NCBI GenBank assembly: GCA_016714465.1
Contig: JADKDT010000003.1
Location: 1 to 64,000, forward strand
Source of the DNA: Candidatus Brachythrix odensensis
Lineage (GTDB): Bacteria > Chloroflexota > Anaerolineae > J036 > Brachytrichaceae
DNA length: 64,000 nucleotides
Reading direction: 5' to 3'
The notes beneath the pieces were generated by a model. The model was given only the letters and a program-made list of their open reading frames with translations, searched no databases and was not told where the DNA came from. Shown here in pieces: positions 27,501 to 35,813 of the stretch. Within the stretch, counting starts at the first letter, position 1; each line of letters opens with the position of its first letter. The position numbers and the translations under genes were made by a program.

Positions 27501-29185
27501 TGCAGATCAAGATGGCCCAGGGCAGCAAGCCCGGCGAGGGCGGGCAGATCCCCGGCCACAAGGTCACCGACCTGATCGCCCGGGTGCGCCACACCGTGCC
27601 GGGCGTGGCCCTGATCTCGCCCCCGCCCCATCACGACATCTACAGCATCGAGGACCTCTCGCAGCTCATCTACGACCTCAAGCAGATCAACCCCGAGGCC
27701 AAGGTGAGCGTCAAGCTGGTCGCCCAGGCGGGGGTGGGCACGATTGCGGCGGGCGTCGCCAAGGCCCAGGCCGACATTGTGCTGATCTCGGGCGCGAGCG
27801 GCGGCACGGGCGCCTCGCCCCTAAGCTCGATCAAGAATGCGGGCATGCCCTGGGAGCTCGGCCTGGCCGAGACCCATCAGACCCTGCTGGCCAACAACCT
27901 GCGCGGGCGCATCCGGGTGCGGGCCGATGGCGGGATGAAGACCGGCCGGGATGTCGTCATCGGCGCGCTGCTGGGCGCCGATGAATTTTCGTTTGGCACG
28001 GCCCCGCTCATCGCCGAGGGCTGCATCATGGCCCGGGTATGCCACCTCAACACCTGCCCGGTCGGGGTCGCAACGCAGAAACCCGAGTTGCGGGCCAAGT
28101 TCGAGGGCAAGCCCGAGCACGTCATGGCCTACCTGCTGTATGTCGCTCAGGATGTGCGCGAGCATCTGGCTCGCCTGGGCTATCGCTCGATCGACGAGAT
28201 CATCGGGCGGAGCGATCTGCTGGTGGGGCGCAACCTGGCCGGCGAATCGCCGACTTCCGCGCGTCTGACCGACGTCATGCGCCTGCTCGATCTGACCGGC
28301 TTGCGGGCCCAGACCTACACCGATGGGCGCTCGCGCCGGCATCTGATCGTCGCCCCCGCGGCGGTGTCCAAGACCGGGCTGAACGAGGTGATCGTCCGCG
28401 ACGCCCGCGAAGCGGTCAACGAGGCCTGGGGCGTCCGGCTGCACTACACCATTCGCAACCAGGATCGGGCGATCGGGGCCCGGCTGAGCGGCGAGATCAC
28501 CAAGAAATACCGCGACACCGAGCTGCCGGCCGGCGCGATTGAGATCAACTTCCGCGGTTATGCGGGCCAGAGCTTCGGCGCGTTCACCACCAACGGCATG
28601 CGCCTGCACCTGGTCGGCTCGGCCAACGACTACGTGGGCAAGGGCATGCGCGGCGGCGAGATTTCGATCCGGCCCTTTCCCGAGGTCAGCTACGACTGGA
28701 GCGGCAACCACATCCTGGGCAACACCGCCCTGTATGGGGCCACGGGCGGGGCCCTGTTCGCGGCGGGCGCGGCCGGCGAGCGCTTCGCGGTCCGCAACTC
28801 GGGCGCGTGCGGGGTGGTCGAGGGTGTTAGCGACAACGGCTGCGAGTACATGACCGGCGGCGTCGTCGTGGTGATGGGCCTGACCGGGCGCAACTTCGCG
28901 GCCGGCATGACCGGCGGGATGGCCTTTGTCTATGACCCCGACGGGACCTTTGTCAACCGATGCAACACCGAACTGGTTGACGTCGACCGGCTCACCCATC
29001 CGGGCATGAAACGGCTGGTCAAGAGCCTGCTCAAGCGCCACTATGAGTTGACCAACAGCCACCGCGCGCGCGACCTGCTCGTCCGCTGGGACGAGGAGTC
29101 GCTCTCCTTCCGGCGGGTCATCCCCAAGGACCGGGTGGCCGAGATCGAGTCGATCAATGAGTTTTCGGATTTCCAACTGACTTGA
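24533..29185 (+). CDS. gltB: Glutamate synthase large subunit
   Basis: It makes glutamate from glutamine and 2-oxoglutarate. 1550 residues, the normal length. The class II glutaminase domain begins at Cys30 (HDACGIGFLVDL), which becomes the N-terminal nucleophile after removal of a 29-residue propeptide. The central domain is followed by the FMN/2-oxoglutarate domain (SNSGEGGEEDRRF, QGSKPGEGGQIPGHKV, GGTGASPLSSIKNAGMPWE), the 3Fe-4S cysteines in MARVCHLNTCPVGVATQ, and the GXGXG beta-helix (GGEISIRPFP, GATGGALFAAG). ATG 24533 follows a ribosome site (CAGGAGACAGGG). No gltD is next to it. The stop codon lies in the left arm of a palindrome. Confidence 0.95.
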   Translation: MNSDGSQRPMSEAFPTEAPLYDARFEHDACGIGFLVDLTARATRKTLDDGLRCLERLAHRGAFDADGKSGDGAGVLTSIPHTLLNRELERVGRRAQRPGDLAVGMLFLPRDPDANARAREIITAELARRELPILMWRTVTHEPNVLGKRALEMKPDIQQVLIERPRRFATDLEFDQHLYLVRRSIENEAARHGLHGFYIASLSCRTIVYKALVSSIHLRGFYLDLNDVDYKVNLILFHQRYSTNTFPTWERAQPFRFMCHNGEINTVDGNSTWMRAREPMLQSPVWGGEIDALRPIVDETSSDSGKFDNTLELLNLGGRDLRHAMKMMMPQAWEKDPDLSPAAKGFFRFHSALMEPWDGPACMVFTDGALVGMQIDRNGLRPARYMLTTDEMVYAGSEIGAYDVDPEKIVVTRKLRPGRMICADLANRKLWQNDEILKMLSTRKPYREWAQRNRVRLEEIANLRTEQPAINSETLLSRQAAMGWTSEEITMVVKTMYEDATEPVGSMGDDTPQSVLSPKPRPLFSFFKQRFAEVTNPPIDHLREDQVMSLRMQLGARVNLLDESETAARLVRVESPILWNEDLKALTHVEDSAFQSAVIDATFSAHPEEGGALRRAVKRLCDEVERAARLGASLIILSDRKVGPQRAVIPALLAVGAAHHHLIRTGLRGQASLISETGEARETHHFATLIGFGASAVNPYLALDTAREAVQRGKIRDKTTTEEQVVRNYIKAAEKGLLKIMSKMGIATVDSYHGAQIFEAVGLSAGLVAECFTGAPSRIGGIGYDEIEKVSLHWHHAAFGESSAPIKLEHPGYYKERAGGEYHGYSQRAVHALQKAVRIPGLIEYEGEREIVTGIAHARVPAYKVNGRFGEGFALYKEFAAPFHAPEQPGEPRDLVDFNSDRASISIDDVEPLADIVRRFSTAAMSLGALSPEAHENLAIAMTRLGGLSNSGEGGEEDRRFLEEGNSGIKQIASGRFGVTPAYLMSAAELQIKMAQGSKPGEGGQIPGHKVTDLIARVRHTVPGVALISPPPHHDIYSIEDLSQLIYDLKQINPEAKVSVKLVAQAGVGTIAAGVAKAQADIVLISGASGGTGASPLSSIKNAGMPWELGLAETHQTLLANNLRGRIRVRADGGMKTGRDVVIGALLGADEFSFGTAPLIAEGCIMARVCHLNTCPVGVATQKPELRAKFEGKPEHVMAYLLYVAQDVREHLARLGYRSIDEIIGRSDLLVGRNLAGESPTSARLTDVMRLLDLTGLRAQTYTDGRSRRHLIVAPAAVSKTGLNEVIVRDAREAVNEAWGVRLHYTIRNQDRAIGARLSGEITKKYRDTELPAGAIEINFRGYAGQSFGAFTTNGMRLHLVGSANDYVGKGMRGGEISIRPFPEVSYDWSGNHILGNTALYGATGGALFAAGAAGERFAVRNSGACGVVEGVSDNGCEYMTGGVVVVMGLTGRNFAAGMTGGMAFVYDPDGTFVNRCNTELVDVDRLTHPGMKRLVKSLLKRHYELTNSHRARDLLVRWDEESLSFRRVIPKDRVAEIESINEFSDFQLT

Positions 29186-29240
29186 TTATTGTGGGCGATA
29201 TCCCCTGGCGAAGCCGGGGGATATCGCCCACAATAATCAA
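29182..29240. repeat. Palindrome joining stop codons of gltB and HD gene
   Basis: 28-bp arms (29182-29209, 29213-29240; one G.U) around GAA. Each arm starts with TTGATTATTG, so each contains the TGA stop of one of the two convergent genes. A bidirectional terminator is the simplest role. Confidence 0.88.
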
Positions 29241-30448
29241 AGATCTCGTCCCACCGCATGAAACAAGACCGTGTTCGGCCAATTCTCGCGGTAGAAGAGC
29301 TTGCCGAGGGTCTGGATCTGCTGGCGATAGGTTGAGCGATTGAAGATCCGGGTCAGGCTGACGCTGCGCTCGGCGTCGTCGACGACGAAGACGAATTCCG
29401 TCACCGAGGGGAACATCGCGAATACCGCCCGCAGGGTGAGATACAGCCGCGACAGGTAGATCGTCAGAAAGGTGGACTGGAAGACAAACAGATATTCGAT
29501 ATTGCTCTCTTCGTAGAGGGCCGTCCACTCCTGCGGGTAGCGCACCCGGCCAGTGGCCTTGAGCAGGCTTGAGAACAGGTCGAATTGCTCGAGGTCGAAC
29601 TTGCTCCGGAAGTCGACCCGCCAGTTGAAGCGGCCTGACGGGCCGGCATCGCGCGAGATGGCCGAGTCAGCGACGAGCAGGTTGACCAGCACATGCGCGT
29701 CGCGCATGGCCTCGGACACGTTGGATTTGGCGCTGACCCGGCGGAAGCTCACATCGGTCTTGTCGGCAATGATGACGGCCAGGGTGGCCGGGTTCAGCCG
29801 GGCGAACAGGGCATGCTCCGAGCCGAACTCGACCTCATGGAACAGGGTGACTTCGAGCGCGGTCACATAGCTGTCCAGCGTCTGCGGATCGGCGTCGACG
29901 TTGGTGAAGAGCTGGGTCATCAGATACACGCCATACAGGCCGTGCAGTTTGCGGCCGAGCAGATTGCCCATGTCGTGAAGCAACCCGCCGATCACGGCCT
30001 CCTTCTCCAGCGTCCCGTTGGCGCTGAGGGGATCAAAGCCGCGGGCGAGAGCCAGCGCATTCCGAGCGACGTTCGAGACGTGCGGGCTGCCGTGGGCGTT
30101 GAAGCCGGTCACCGTCTCGCTGTCCAGGGTGAGCTGTTGCAGGTCGAAGACGGCGGCGAACTGGTCGAGCAGATAGGCAAACAGCGTGTCGGGGGTCAGG
30201 CGCAGCAAGGCGGCGTAGTCCAGCCGCGGGCGCAGGCGCGACTCCGGTGTGAGCAGACGATCGATGATGTGAGCGGGCGCCTCGAGGCGGGTCAGGAACT
30301 CAAGCAGGCTTTCGTTGGTAGCGACCCGACGCAGGGTGTGGCCGTTCTCCTCCTGGGCGCGGATGAACTCGAGAAAGGGACCGGGCAGGGTGAGATGCGG
30401 AAAGCGGTGCTGGAGCAGCCCGAAGGCGCGCTCGAAAGAGGTCGGCAT
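29237..30448 (-). CDS. HD-domain protein (putative metal phosphohydrolase)
   Basis: A 403-residue cytoplasmic protein. A metal-binding HD core runs from His123 (HVSNVARNALALA) to GLLHDMGNLLGRKL (His158-Asp159), with further conserved residues in VTLFHEVEFGSEHALFARL. The N-terminal 100 residues are helical, and the C-terminal third (LTIYLSRLYLTLRAVFAMFP then VTEFVFVVDDAERSVSL) resembles no domain I know. HD proteins usually hydrolyse nucleotide or cyclic dinucleotide phosphates; the substrate is unknown. It converges on gltB and diverges from recD2. Confidence 0.7.
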   Translation of the reverse strand: MPTSFERAFGLLQHRFPHLTLPGPFLEFIRAQEENGHTLRRVATNESLLEFLTRLEAPAHIIDRLLTPESRLRPRLDYAALLRLTPDTLFAYLLDQFAAVFDLQQLTLDSETVTGFNAHGSPHVSNVARNALALARGFDPLSANGTLEKEAVIGGLLHDMGNLLGRKLHGLYGVYLMTQLFTNVDADPQTLDSYVTALEVTLFHEVEFGSEHALFARLNPATLAVIIADKTDVSFRRVSAKSNVSEAMRDAHVLVNLLVADSAISRDAGPSGRFNWRVDFRSKFDLEQFDLFSSLLKATGRVRYPQEWTALYEESNIEYLFVFQSTFLTIYLSRLYLTLRAVFAMFPSVTEFVFVVDDAERSVSLTRIFNRSTYRQQIQTLGKLFYRENWPNTVLFHAVGRDL

Positions 30449-30482
30449 AGTAGAGATGATTCTAAACTCCTCGCTGCCGCGG

Positions 30483-30583
30483 GATTTGTCCGCAGATTAC
30501 GCAGATTCACGCCGATTTTTTCTTGGCGGGGCTCCTGACACAAAAGAATCGGCGGAAATCTGCGTAATCTGCGGATAAATCCT
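30483..30583. repeat. Inverted repeat of TCCGCAGATTACGCAGATT type
   Basis: Arms of about 39 bases (30483-30522, 30545-30583) with only a few mismatches, between divergent HD and recD2 genes. The TCCGCAGATTACGCAGATT string is a kind of repeat I associate with intergenic DNA of many bacteria. It lies where both promoters should be. Confidence 0.75.
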
Positions 30584-30609
30584 TTCCCCGTGCCGATTAC
30601 ACTACGTCC

Positions 30610-32919
30610 GTGTCCAGCACCGGGCCCAAGACCCTGGCCGGCGTCCTCGAGCGGATCACCTTTCAGAACGAGGATACCGGCTACACCATCGCCCGTTTTC
30701 TGCCGGACGCGCGCAGCGAGCGCAGCCAGGACAGCCACGGCGATGGGCTCATCACCCTGGTCGGCGATATGCCCGGGGCCGCGGCCGGCGAAGCGCTCGA
30801 GGTCACCGGGGTGTGGCAGCACCATTCGCTGCACGGCTGGCAGTTCTCGGTCCGCTCCTACAAGTCGGTGTTGCCCGCCACCGCCCAGGGCATCCGCAAG
30901 TATCTGGGGAGCGGGTTGATCAAGGGCGTGGGGCCGCGCACGGCCGACAAGATCGTCGACCGCTTTGGGGTCGAGACCCTGGCTATCCTCGAGACCGACC
31001 CGGCCCGCCTGCGGGATGTGCGAGGGATCGGCGCGCGGACCGTCGACCGGATCACCGCCGCCTGGGCCGAACAGCGCGCGATCAAGGACGTCATGATCTT
31101 TCTGCAGGGCCAGGGCGTGAGCGCCAGCCTGGCCATCCGGCTCTACAAGCAGTATGGCGACGCGGCCATCACCGTTGCCAAAAACCAACCGTATCGGCTC
31201 GCCCGCGAAGTCACCGGCATCGGTTTCAAGACCGCCGACAAGATCGCCCAGGCCATGGGCGTGGCGCTGGACGACCCGGAGCGGCTCAAGGCCGGCGCGC
31301 TGTACGCCCTGTCCGAGGCCAGTGACGAGGGCCATACCTACCTGCCCGAAACCGACCTCGGCGATCGCGCGACGGAACTGCTGACCGCCCCGCGCGAGAA
31401 GGTCGATGCCGCCATCCGCGACCTGTATGCCGAGCGCGGGGCGGTGGCCGAACGCATTGTTCGCGACGGCGGCGAAGCCCGCTTCGCGCCCCTGCCCGCC
31501 CGCCTGGCCGAGCCGCGCGCCGCGTATGGCGCGGTCGCGACGCCGGGCGACACCGGGATCGCGGTATATCTCCCGCCCTTCCACTACGCCGAGTCCAACG
31601 TCGCCAAGCAAGCGCAACGCATTGCCGCCTGCCCGCCCGAGCGCAGCCGGCTGGCCGAGTTCCAGAAGGTCGACTTCGCGGCCATGTTCGACTATCTGGC
31701 TCGGACCTCCAGCCTGCCGCTGTCTGAGTTGCAACAGGCCGGCGTGAAGGCTGCGCTGACTCGGCCTCTGGCCGCCCTCACCGGCGGGCCGGGGACGGGC
31801 AAGACCACCAGCCTGAAGGCGCTCATTCAAGCCCTGCAGGCCAAACGCAAGACGGCCCTGCTGGCCGCCCCGACCGGGCGGGCGGCCAAAAGGCTGTCGG
31901 AGGCGACCGGCCTCGAGGCCAAGACCCTGCATCGCCTGCTCCAGCTCAAGCCCGGGGGCGGGGCGGGCTTCGACGCCGAGCATCCCCTCCCGGCCGACAT
32001 CGTCATCGTTGACGAGAGCAGCATGCTCGACACGCTCCTGGCCAATACATTGCTCAAGGCGATCGGCACAGGCACCCATCTGTTGCTGGTCGGGGACGCT
32101 GATCAGTTGCCCAGCGTGGGCGCGGGGAACGTGCTGGGCGATATTCTGGCGAGCGGGGCCGTGCCGGTGACCCGCCTCGATCAGATTTTCCGGCAGGCGG
32201 CCGAGAGCGCCATCATCACCAACGCCCACCGGATCAACCAGGGCGTGATGCCGCTGACGGGCGAGCCGATCAACGACTTCTTCATGTTCACCAGCGATGA
32301 TGCCGAGGCGGTGGCCGCCCTCATCGTCGATCTGGTCACGCAGCGCATCCCGAAGCGCTTTGGGTTGGCCCCGGCCGACATCCAGGTGCTGGCCCCGATG
32401 CGGGCTGGGCCGGCGGGGGTCGAGGCGCTCAACACCGGGCTGCAGGCGGCCCTCAACCCCGCCCGCGATGCCAGCCCGCAGCGGTCATTTGGCAATCGCA
32501 TCTACCGGATTGGCGACAAGGTCATGCAGACCCGCAACAACTACGACAGCGATGTCTACAACGGCGACTCGGGCGTTGTCAGTGAGATCGATTCCGAGGA
32601 GCAGATCGTGCGGGTGCGTTTCGATGACGCGCGCAGCGTCGATTACGCCTTCACTGATCTCGACCAATTGGCGTTGGCTTATGCGGTCAGCGTGCACAAA
32701 TCGCAGGGCAGCGAGTATCCGTGCGTGGTGGTGCCTTTGTTGATGAGCCACTATCTGTTGCTCGAGCGGCGCCTGATCTACACCGCGGTCACCCGCGCGC
32801 GCAAGCTGGTAGTGCTGGTCGGCAGCCGCAAGGCCCTGGCGATCGCGGTCCGGAATGCGGCCACCCGTGAGCGTTTCACCGGCCTGCGCGCGCGGTTGCG
32901 GGCGGGGATCGCGCCGTAG
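30610..32919 (+). CDS. recD2: RecD2-type ATP-dependent DNA helicase
   Basis: A 769-residue SF1B helicase that moves 5' to 3' on DNA. The N-terminal OB-like part (LAGVLERITFQNEDTGYTIA) and helix-hairpin-helix repeats (LIKGVGPRTADKIVDRFG, VRGIGARTVDRITAAW, VTGIGFKTADKIAQAMG) mark the RecD2 branch. Walker A is GGPGTGKTT near residue 394, with DIVIVDESSMLD, LLLVGDADQLPSVGAGNVL, and the C-terminal HKSQGSEYPCVVVPL and YTAVTRARKLVVLVG. No recB or recC is nearby, as expected for RecD2. GTG 30610 is the start; the family N-terminus fits well, but no ribosome site is evident. Confidence 0.93.
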   Translation: MSSTGPKTLAGVLERITFQNEDTGYTIARFLPDARSERSQDSHGDGLITLVGDMPGAAAGEALEVTGVWQHHSLHGWQFSVRSYKSVLPATAQGIRKYLGSGLIKGVGPRTADKIVDRFGVETLAILETDPARLRDVRGIGARTVDRITAAWAEQRAIKDVMIFLQGQGVSASLAIRLYKQYGDAAITVAKNQPYRLAREVTGIGFKTADKIAQAMGVALDDPERLKAGALYALSEASDEGHTYLPETDLGDRATELLTAPREKVDAAIRDLYAERGAVAERIVRDGGEARFAPLPARLAEPRAAYGAVATPGDTGIAVYLPPFHYAESNVAKQAQRIAACPPERSRLAEFQKVDFAAMFDYLARTSSLPLSELQQAGVKAALTRPLAALTGGPGTGKTTSLKALIQALQAKRKTALLAAPTGRAAKRLSEATGLEAKTLHRLLQLKPGGGAGFDAEHPLPADIVIVDESSMLDTLLANTLLKAIGTGTHLLLVGDADQLPSVGAGNVLGDILASGAVPVTRLDQIFRQAAESAIITNAHRINQGVMPLTGEPINDFFMFTSDDAEAVAALIVDLVTQRIPKRFGLAPADIQVLAPMRAGPAGVEALNTGLQAALNPARDASPQRSFGNRIYRIGDKVMQTRNNYDSDVYNGDSGVVSEIDSEEQIVRVRFDDARSVDYAFTDLDQLALAYAVSVHKSQGSEYPCVVVPLLMSHYLLLERRLIYTAVTRARKLVVLVGSRKALAIAVRNAATRERFTGLRARLRAGIAP

Positions 32920-33000
32920 AGCCGGCCCGGCGGGCCGGCTTGTGTGGCGCGGCGATATGCGTCGGTGCGACGCGAAGCCGGCCCGCCGGGCCGGCTCTAC
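32916..33000. repeat. Long palindrome joining recD2 and S41 stop codons
   Basis: 26-bp perfect arms (32916-32941 and 32975-33000, GTAGAGCCGGCCCGGCGGGC...) with a 33-base loop. Both arms begin GTAG, so the TAG stops of the two convergent genes lie at mirror positions. Confidence 0.88.
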
Positions 33001-34547
33001 CGCGCCAACGCCTCGATGGCGGCCTTCAGTACCGGATCGGGATCATCCGCCCCGAACTCGTCCCACGCGCCGGCCACTGGAATGTTGGGCGTCAGCCCCG
33101 CGCCTTCCCAGTTGGTGCCGTTGGGCAGGCGGAAGACCTCGATGGCGATGCTCATCTTGGAGCCGTCGCTCAGGCGGTAGGCGCGCAGCAATTCGATGTT
33201 CCCCGCGCTGGGCTGCCCGATCAGGGTCGCGCCCCGGCCGTACTGCAGCACCCCGGCGAAAATCTCGCCAAAGGACTCGGTATCGCGGCCGATCAGAATG
33301 ACCAGCTTGACTGAGAATGAGTTGCCAAACTCGATGTCGATGACCTCGAGCGGATCCTTTTCGCCCTTGCGGTTGACGAACTCGCCCGGCGGCGCCTTTG
33401 TAAAAAGGCCAAGCGCCGAGGCCAGCTGCGGATACGTTCCACCGCCGTTCTGCCGAACGTCCAGAATCAACCCATCCATCTTGCCATTCGACTGGTTCAT
33501 CATCTCTTCGACCGCGTCGGTGATCTTGTCGCGGATCGTCTTCTCGTCGAAAGCGGCAATCCGGATATAGCCGACCTTGCGGCTGCCCGGGAGCAACTGG
33601 TAGTCGACCAGGACATTGCTGCGGATCACCGCCCGGGAGACCGTCAGCTCGCGCTCGGTCTTGCCCGGGGTGCGGACCGTCAGGCGCACGCTCGTCCCTT
33701 CGGCCCCGCGCAGCAAGCCCACCTGTGGCTCGCCCGCGTCGTTTACCGAGGGTTTCCCATCAATCCGAAGCAGGATGTCGTGCGGGCGGATGCCGGCCCG
33801 CTCGGCCGGGCCGCCCGGGGTGACCCGCAGCACATACAGCCACTTCTTATCGGGGTTGAAGTTGGTCGACACGCCAACACCGATATAGCTGTCCTCGCCG
33901 ACATAGCGCGCATCATCCTCCTGCGCTTCCTGCGGATTCAGGAAATACGAGTGGTTGTCGCTCAGCCGATCGATCATGTCGGCCATGGCCTCCCAAAACT
34001 GGGTGTTGGACATGCCGGCGTTGATGCGCTGGGTCATCTTGTCGCGCTCGGCCCGCAGGTCCAGGCCGCCGAACTTCGGATCGACATAGTTCTCGTTGAT
34101 GATCGTCCAGGCCTGATCGAACGTGCGCTGCTGACTGGCTTTGTCGCGCGCGCCGGGGGCTGAAGTCGGAAATGGGCTGTCATTTGGATTCGACGTCGCG
34201 GCAGGGCGGGGGGTGGCGACAGCGGTGGCGGGGGCGAGGGTCGCCCCGGGACGGCTCGTCGCAATGGGATTGACCGCGCCGGAGGTGGCAATCGGCGCCG
34301 GCGTGCGCCGGGGCGCGGGGGTGTCCTCTTCAAAGAAATCCCTTGTCGGCGCGATGGCTGCGCCCCCTGAATCGGTCCCGATCAGGCTGGCCAAGAAGGA
34401 CGGGCCGATAAAGACCATGATCGCCAGCGCGCCGCAGGCGCACACCCCAAGCACCGCGGCCACGATGCCGCCGATCAGGCAGCCATTGGCGCGCTTCGGC
34501 GCCTGCGGCAGCGGCTGGTATTGGGGATAGGGGGGCGGGTTCTGCAT
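32997..34547 (-). CDS. S41-family peptidase with PDZ domain, membrane anchored
   Basis: A 516-residue extracytoplasmic protease. A Pro/Gln-rich N-terminus is followed by a transmembrane segment (GGIVAAVLGVCACGALAIMV), a long Pro/Thr/Ala linker, a helical domain (AWTIINENYVDPKF), the motif LSDNHSYFLNP, a PDZ domain (YIGVGVSTNFNPDKKWLYVL through GIRPHDILLRIDGKP), then the catalytic core (GLILDVRQNGGGTY, IGRDTESFGEIFAGVLQ, LIGQPSAGNIE). The probable nucleophile is the Ser of TESFGE. The CtpA-type lysine (GKG) is replaced by SAGN, as in tricorn-like S41 enzymes where a His serves. ATG 34547 has a strong AAGGAGA site. It follows the C39 peptidase in one operon. Confidence 0.82.
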   Translation of the reverse strand: MQNPPPYPQYQPLPQAPKRANGCLIGGIVAAVLGVCACGALAIMVFIGPSFLASLIGTDSGGAAIAPTRDFFEEDTPAPRRTPAPIATSGAVNPIATSRPGATLAPATAVATPRPAATSNPNDSPFPTSAPGARDKASQQRTFDQAWTIINENYVDPKFGGLDLRAERDKMTQRINAGMSNTQFWEAMADMIDRLSDNHSYFLNPQEAQEDDARYVGEDSYIGVGVSTNFNPDKKWLYVLRVTPGGPAERAGIRPHDILLRIDGKPSVNDAGEPQVGLLRGAEGTSVRLTVRTPGKTERELTVSRAVIRSNVLVDYQLLPGSRKVGYIRIAAFDEKTIRDKITDAVEEMMNQSNGKMDGLILDVRQNGGGTYPQLASALGLFTKAPPGEFVNRKGEKDPLEVIDIEFGNSFSVKLVILIGRDTESFGEIFAGVLQYGRGATLIGQPSAGNIELLRAYRLSDGSKMSIAIEVFRLPNGTNWEGAGLTPNIPVAGAWDEFGADDPDPVLKAAIEALAR

Positions 34548-34579
34548 GCGGGTCTCCTTGTGGGCTGACGCGACGGGCA

Positions 34580-35686
34580 TCAGCGCAAGTGAATGGCAGT
34601 AGCGTGGGCGACGCCCTTTTGTCCGCGGGCCGCGCCGCTCAGGACGCGCACGGCGATCCATTCGCCGCGGCGGCCCACGGCGGCCAGCGCGGATTTGGGC
34701 GCGTCGATCACTTGAAGCCGGGCGCCCGGCTCAATCCGGGCGATCACGCGCGCGCGAGGCGCCGCGCGCAGGATCGCGCCGCGGCTTCCGGCTACGGCTT
34801 GCAGTTGCACGTTGCGCCGAAGCGGGGGCGCAAGCGCGGGCGCGTCAAATGGGGCTGCACCGCGCTCGGCCGGCGCGGCTTGCACATACCAGGCCGCCAC
34901 AAAGCCGCTCAGGCCGTCCTCGGTGACGACCCGCAGCCAGGCGTTCTCCTGACCGATCCGGGCGGCCACAAGCGCGGGCGCTTCGAGGGGGGTCAGGAGC
35001 GTTCCCACGGGCAGCAGCCGCTTCTGCGGGCCGGTCACCGGACTCTCGCGCAGGCGCAACCCGCCGATCGCCCGCACGTCCGGGTCATCGGCGACGATGA
35101 CGCGCAGGGGCGCATCCGCGCTGTCGCCCGTTACGCCGCCGGTCGACAGCGGGCCGTCGATTTCGACCACGTAGGTGATGATCCGATCCGGGGTCCTGCG
35201 CCCAAAGCCATACCCCGCCATCAGCGACGTTTCCGGCCGGGCGTCCACCGGCCATGGATCGGAGATGAGGTAGTCGTCGCCTTCCTTTGCGGTGACGATC
35301 ACCCAGTGCGTGTCGACCTGCGGGCTGGGGGCCATGTCGACCTCGATCAGCACCGGGCGGCCGGCGGCCAGTTCGGCGTCGATCTCGCCCAGCGGGGCAG
35401 GCACCAGCCGGCAATCGACCCGCCGCCTGGAACTCATGCCCGGCAGCACGCGCGGGATCGCCTCCCACACAAACAGGGCGCCATAGAATCCGGCGTTTCG
35501 GCCCAACGCGATGAGTTTTTCATTCAGGGATGCGGGTGTTTCGCGCAACCCGTAGGCGCCGGCCAGCATGGCCAGCGACGTGATGAGACAGCCGTCGCTG
35601 CCGATGGTGGTCTGTTCATCTCCGAAGCCGAGACGAATCGCCCGCCAGCGCGGATCGCGTTGGGAAATCGGCGCAAGCTGAATCAT
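34580..35686 (-). CDS. C39-like peptidase with SH3-type repeats
   Basis: A 368-residue protein. The N-terminal papain-like C39 domain has Cys in IGSDGCLITSLAMLAGAYG, His in VDTHWVIVTA and Asp in YLISDPWP. Two or three SH3-like segments follow (IGGLRLRESPVTGPQKRLLP, NAWLRVVTEDGLSGFVAAWY, RGEWIAVRVLSG), which usually bind cell-wall or surface polymers. No signal peptide is apparent from ATG 35686 (MIQLAPISQRDPRW), so the route outside, if any, is unclear. The S41 peptidase starts 33 bases downstream. Confidence 0.75.
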   Translation of the reverse strand: MIQLAPISQRDPRWRAIRLGFGDEQTTIGSDGCLITSLAMLAGAYGLRETPASLNEKLIALGRNAGFYGALFVWEAIPRVLPGMSSRRRVDCRLVPAPLGEIDAELAAGRPVLIEVDMAPSPQVDTHWVIVTAKEGDDYLISDPWPVDARPETSLMAGYGFGRRTPDRIITYVVEIDGPLSTGGVTGDSADAPLRVIVADDPDVRAIGGLRLRESPVTGPQKRLLPVGTLLTPLEAPALVAARIGQENAWLRVVTEDGLSGFVAAWYVQAAPAERGAAPFDAPALAPPLRRNVQLQAVAGSRGAILRAAPRARVIARIEPGARLQVIDAPKSALAAVGRRGEWIAVRVLSGAARGQKGVAHATAIHLR

Positions 35687-35714
35687 CGCTTCGGCGATTG
35701 TAGATGAAGAAGCT

Positions 35715-35761
35715 GTCGGACTCGGTAGTCCCCGGCGAAGCCGGGGACTACCGAGTCCGAC
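35715..35761. repeat. Perfect hairpin between divergent C39 and lipoprotein genes
   Basis: 22-bp perfect arms (GTCGGACTCGGTAGTCCCCGGC and its complement) with a GAA loop. It lies between two gene starts, 29 bases from the C39 start codon. Confidence 0.88.
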
Positions 35762-35813
35762 GAACATCACTTAAACTAGGGCGAGATGCTTTTAGGATAG
35801 TTATGGAGGGGAA

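Noticed and set aside
30292..32229. 645-codon open frame antisense to recD2
   Set aside because: RecD2 motifs are all on the plus strand across this interval; the antisense frame has a repetitive Gly/Arg/Gln composition.
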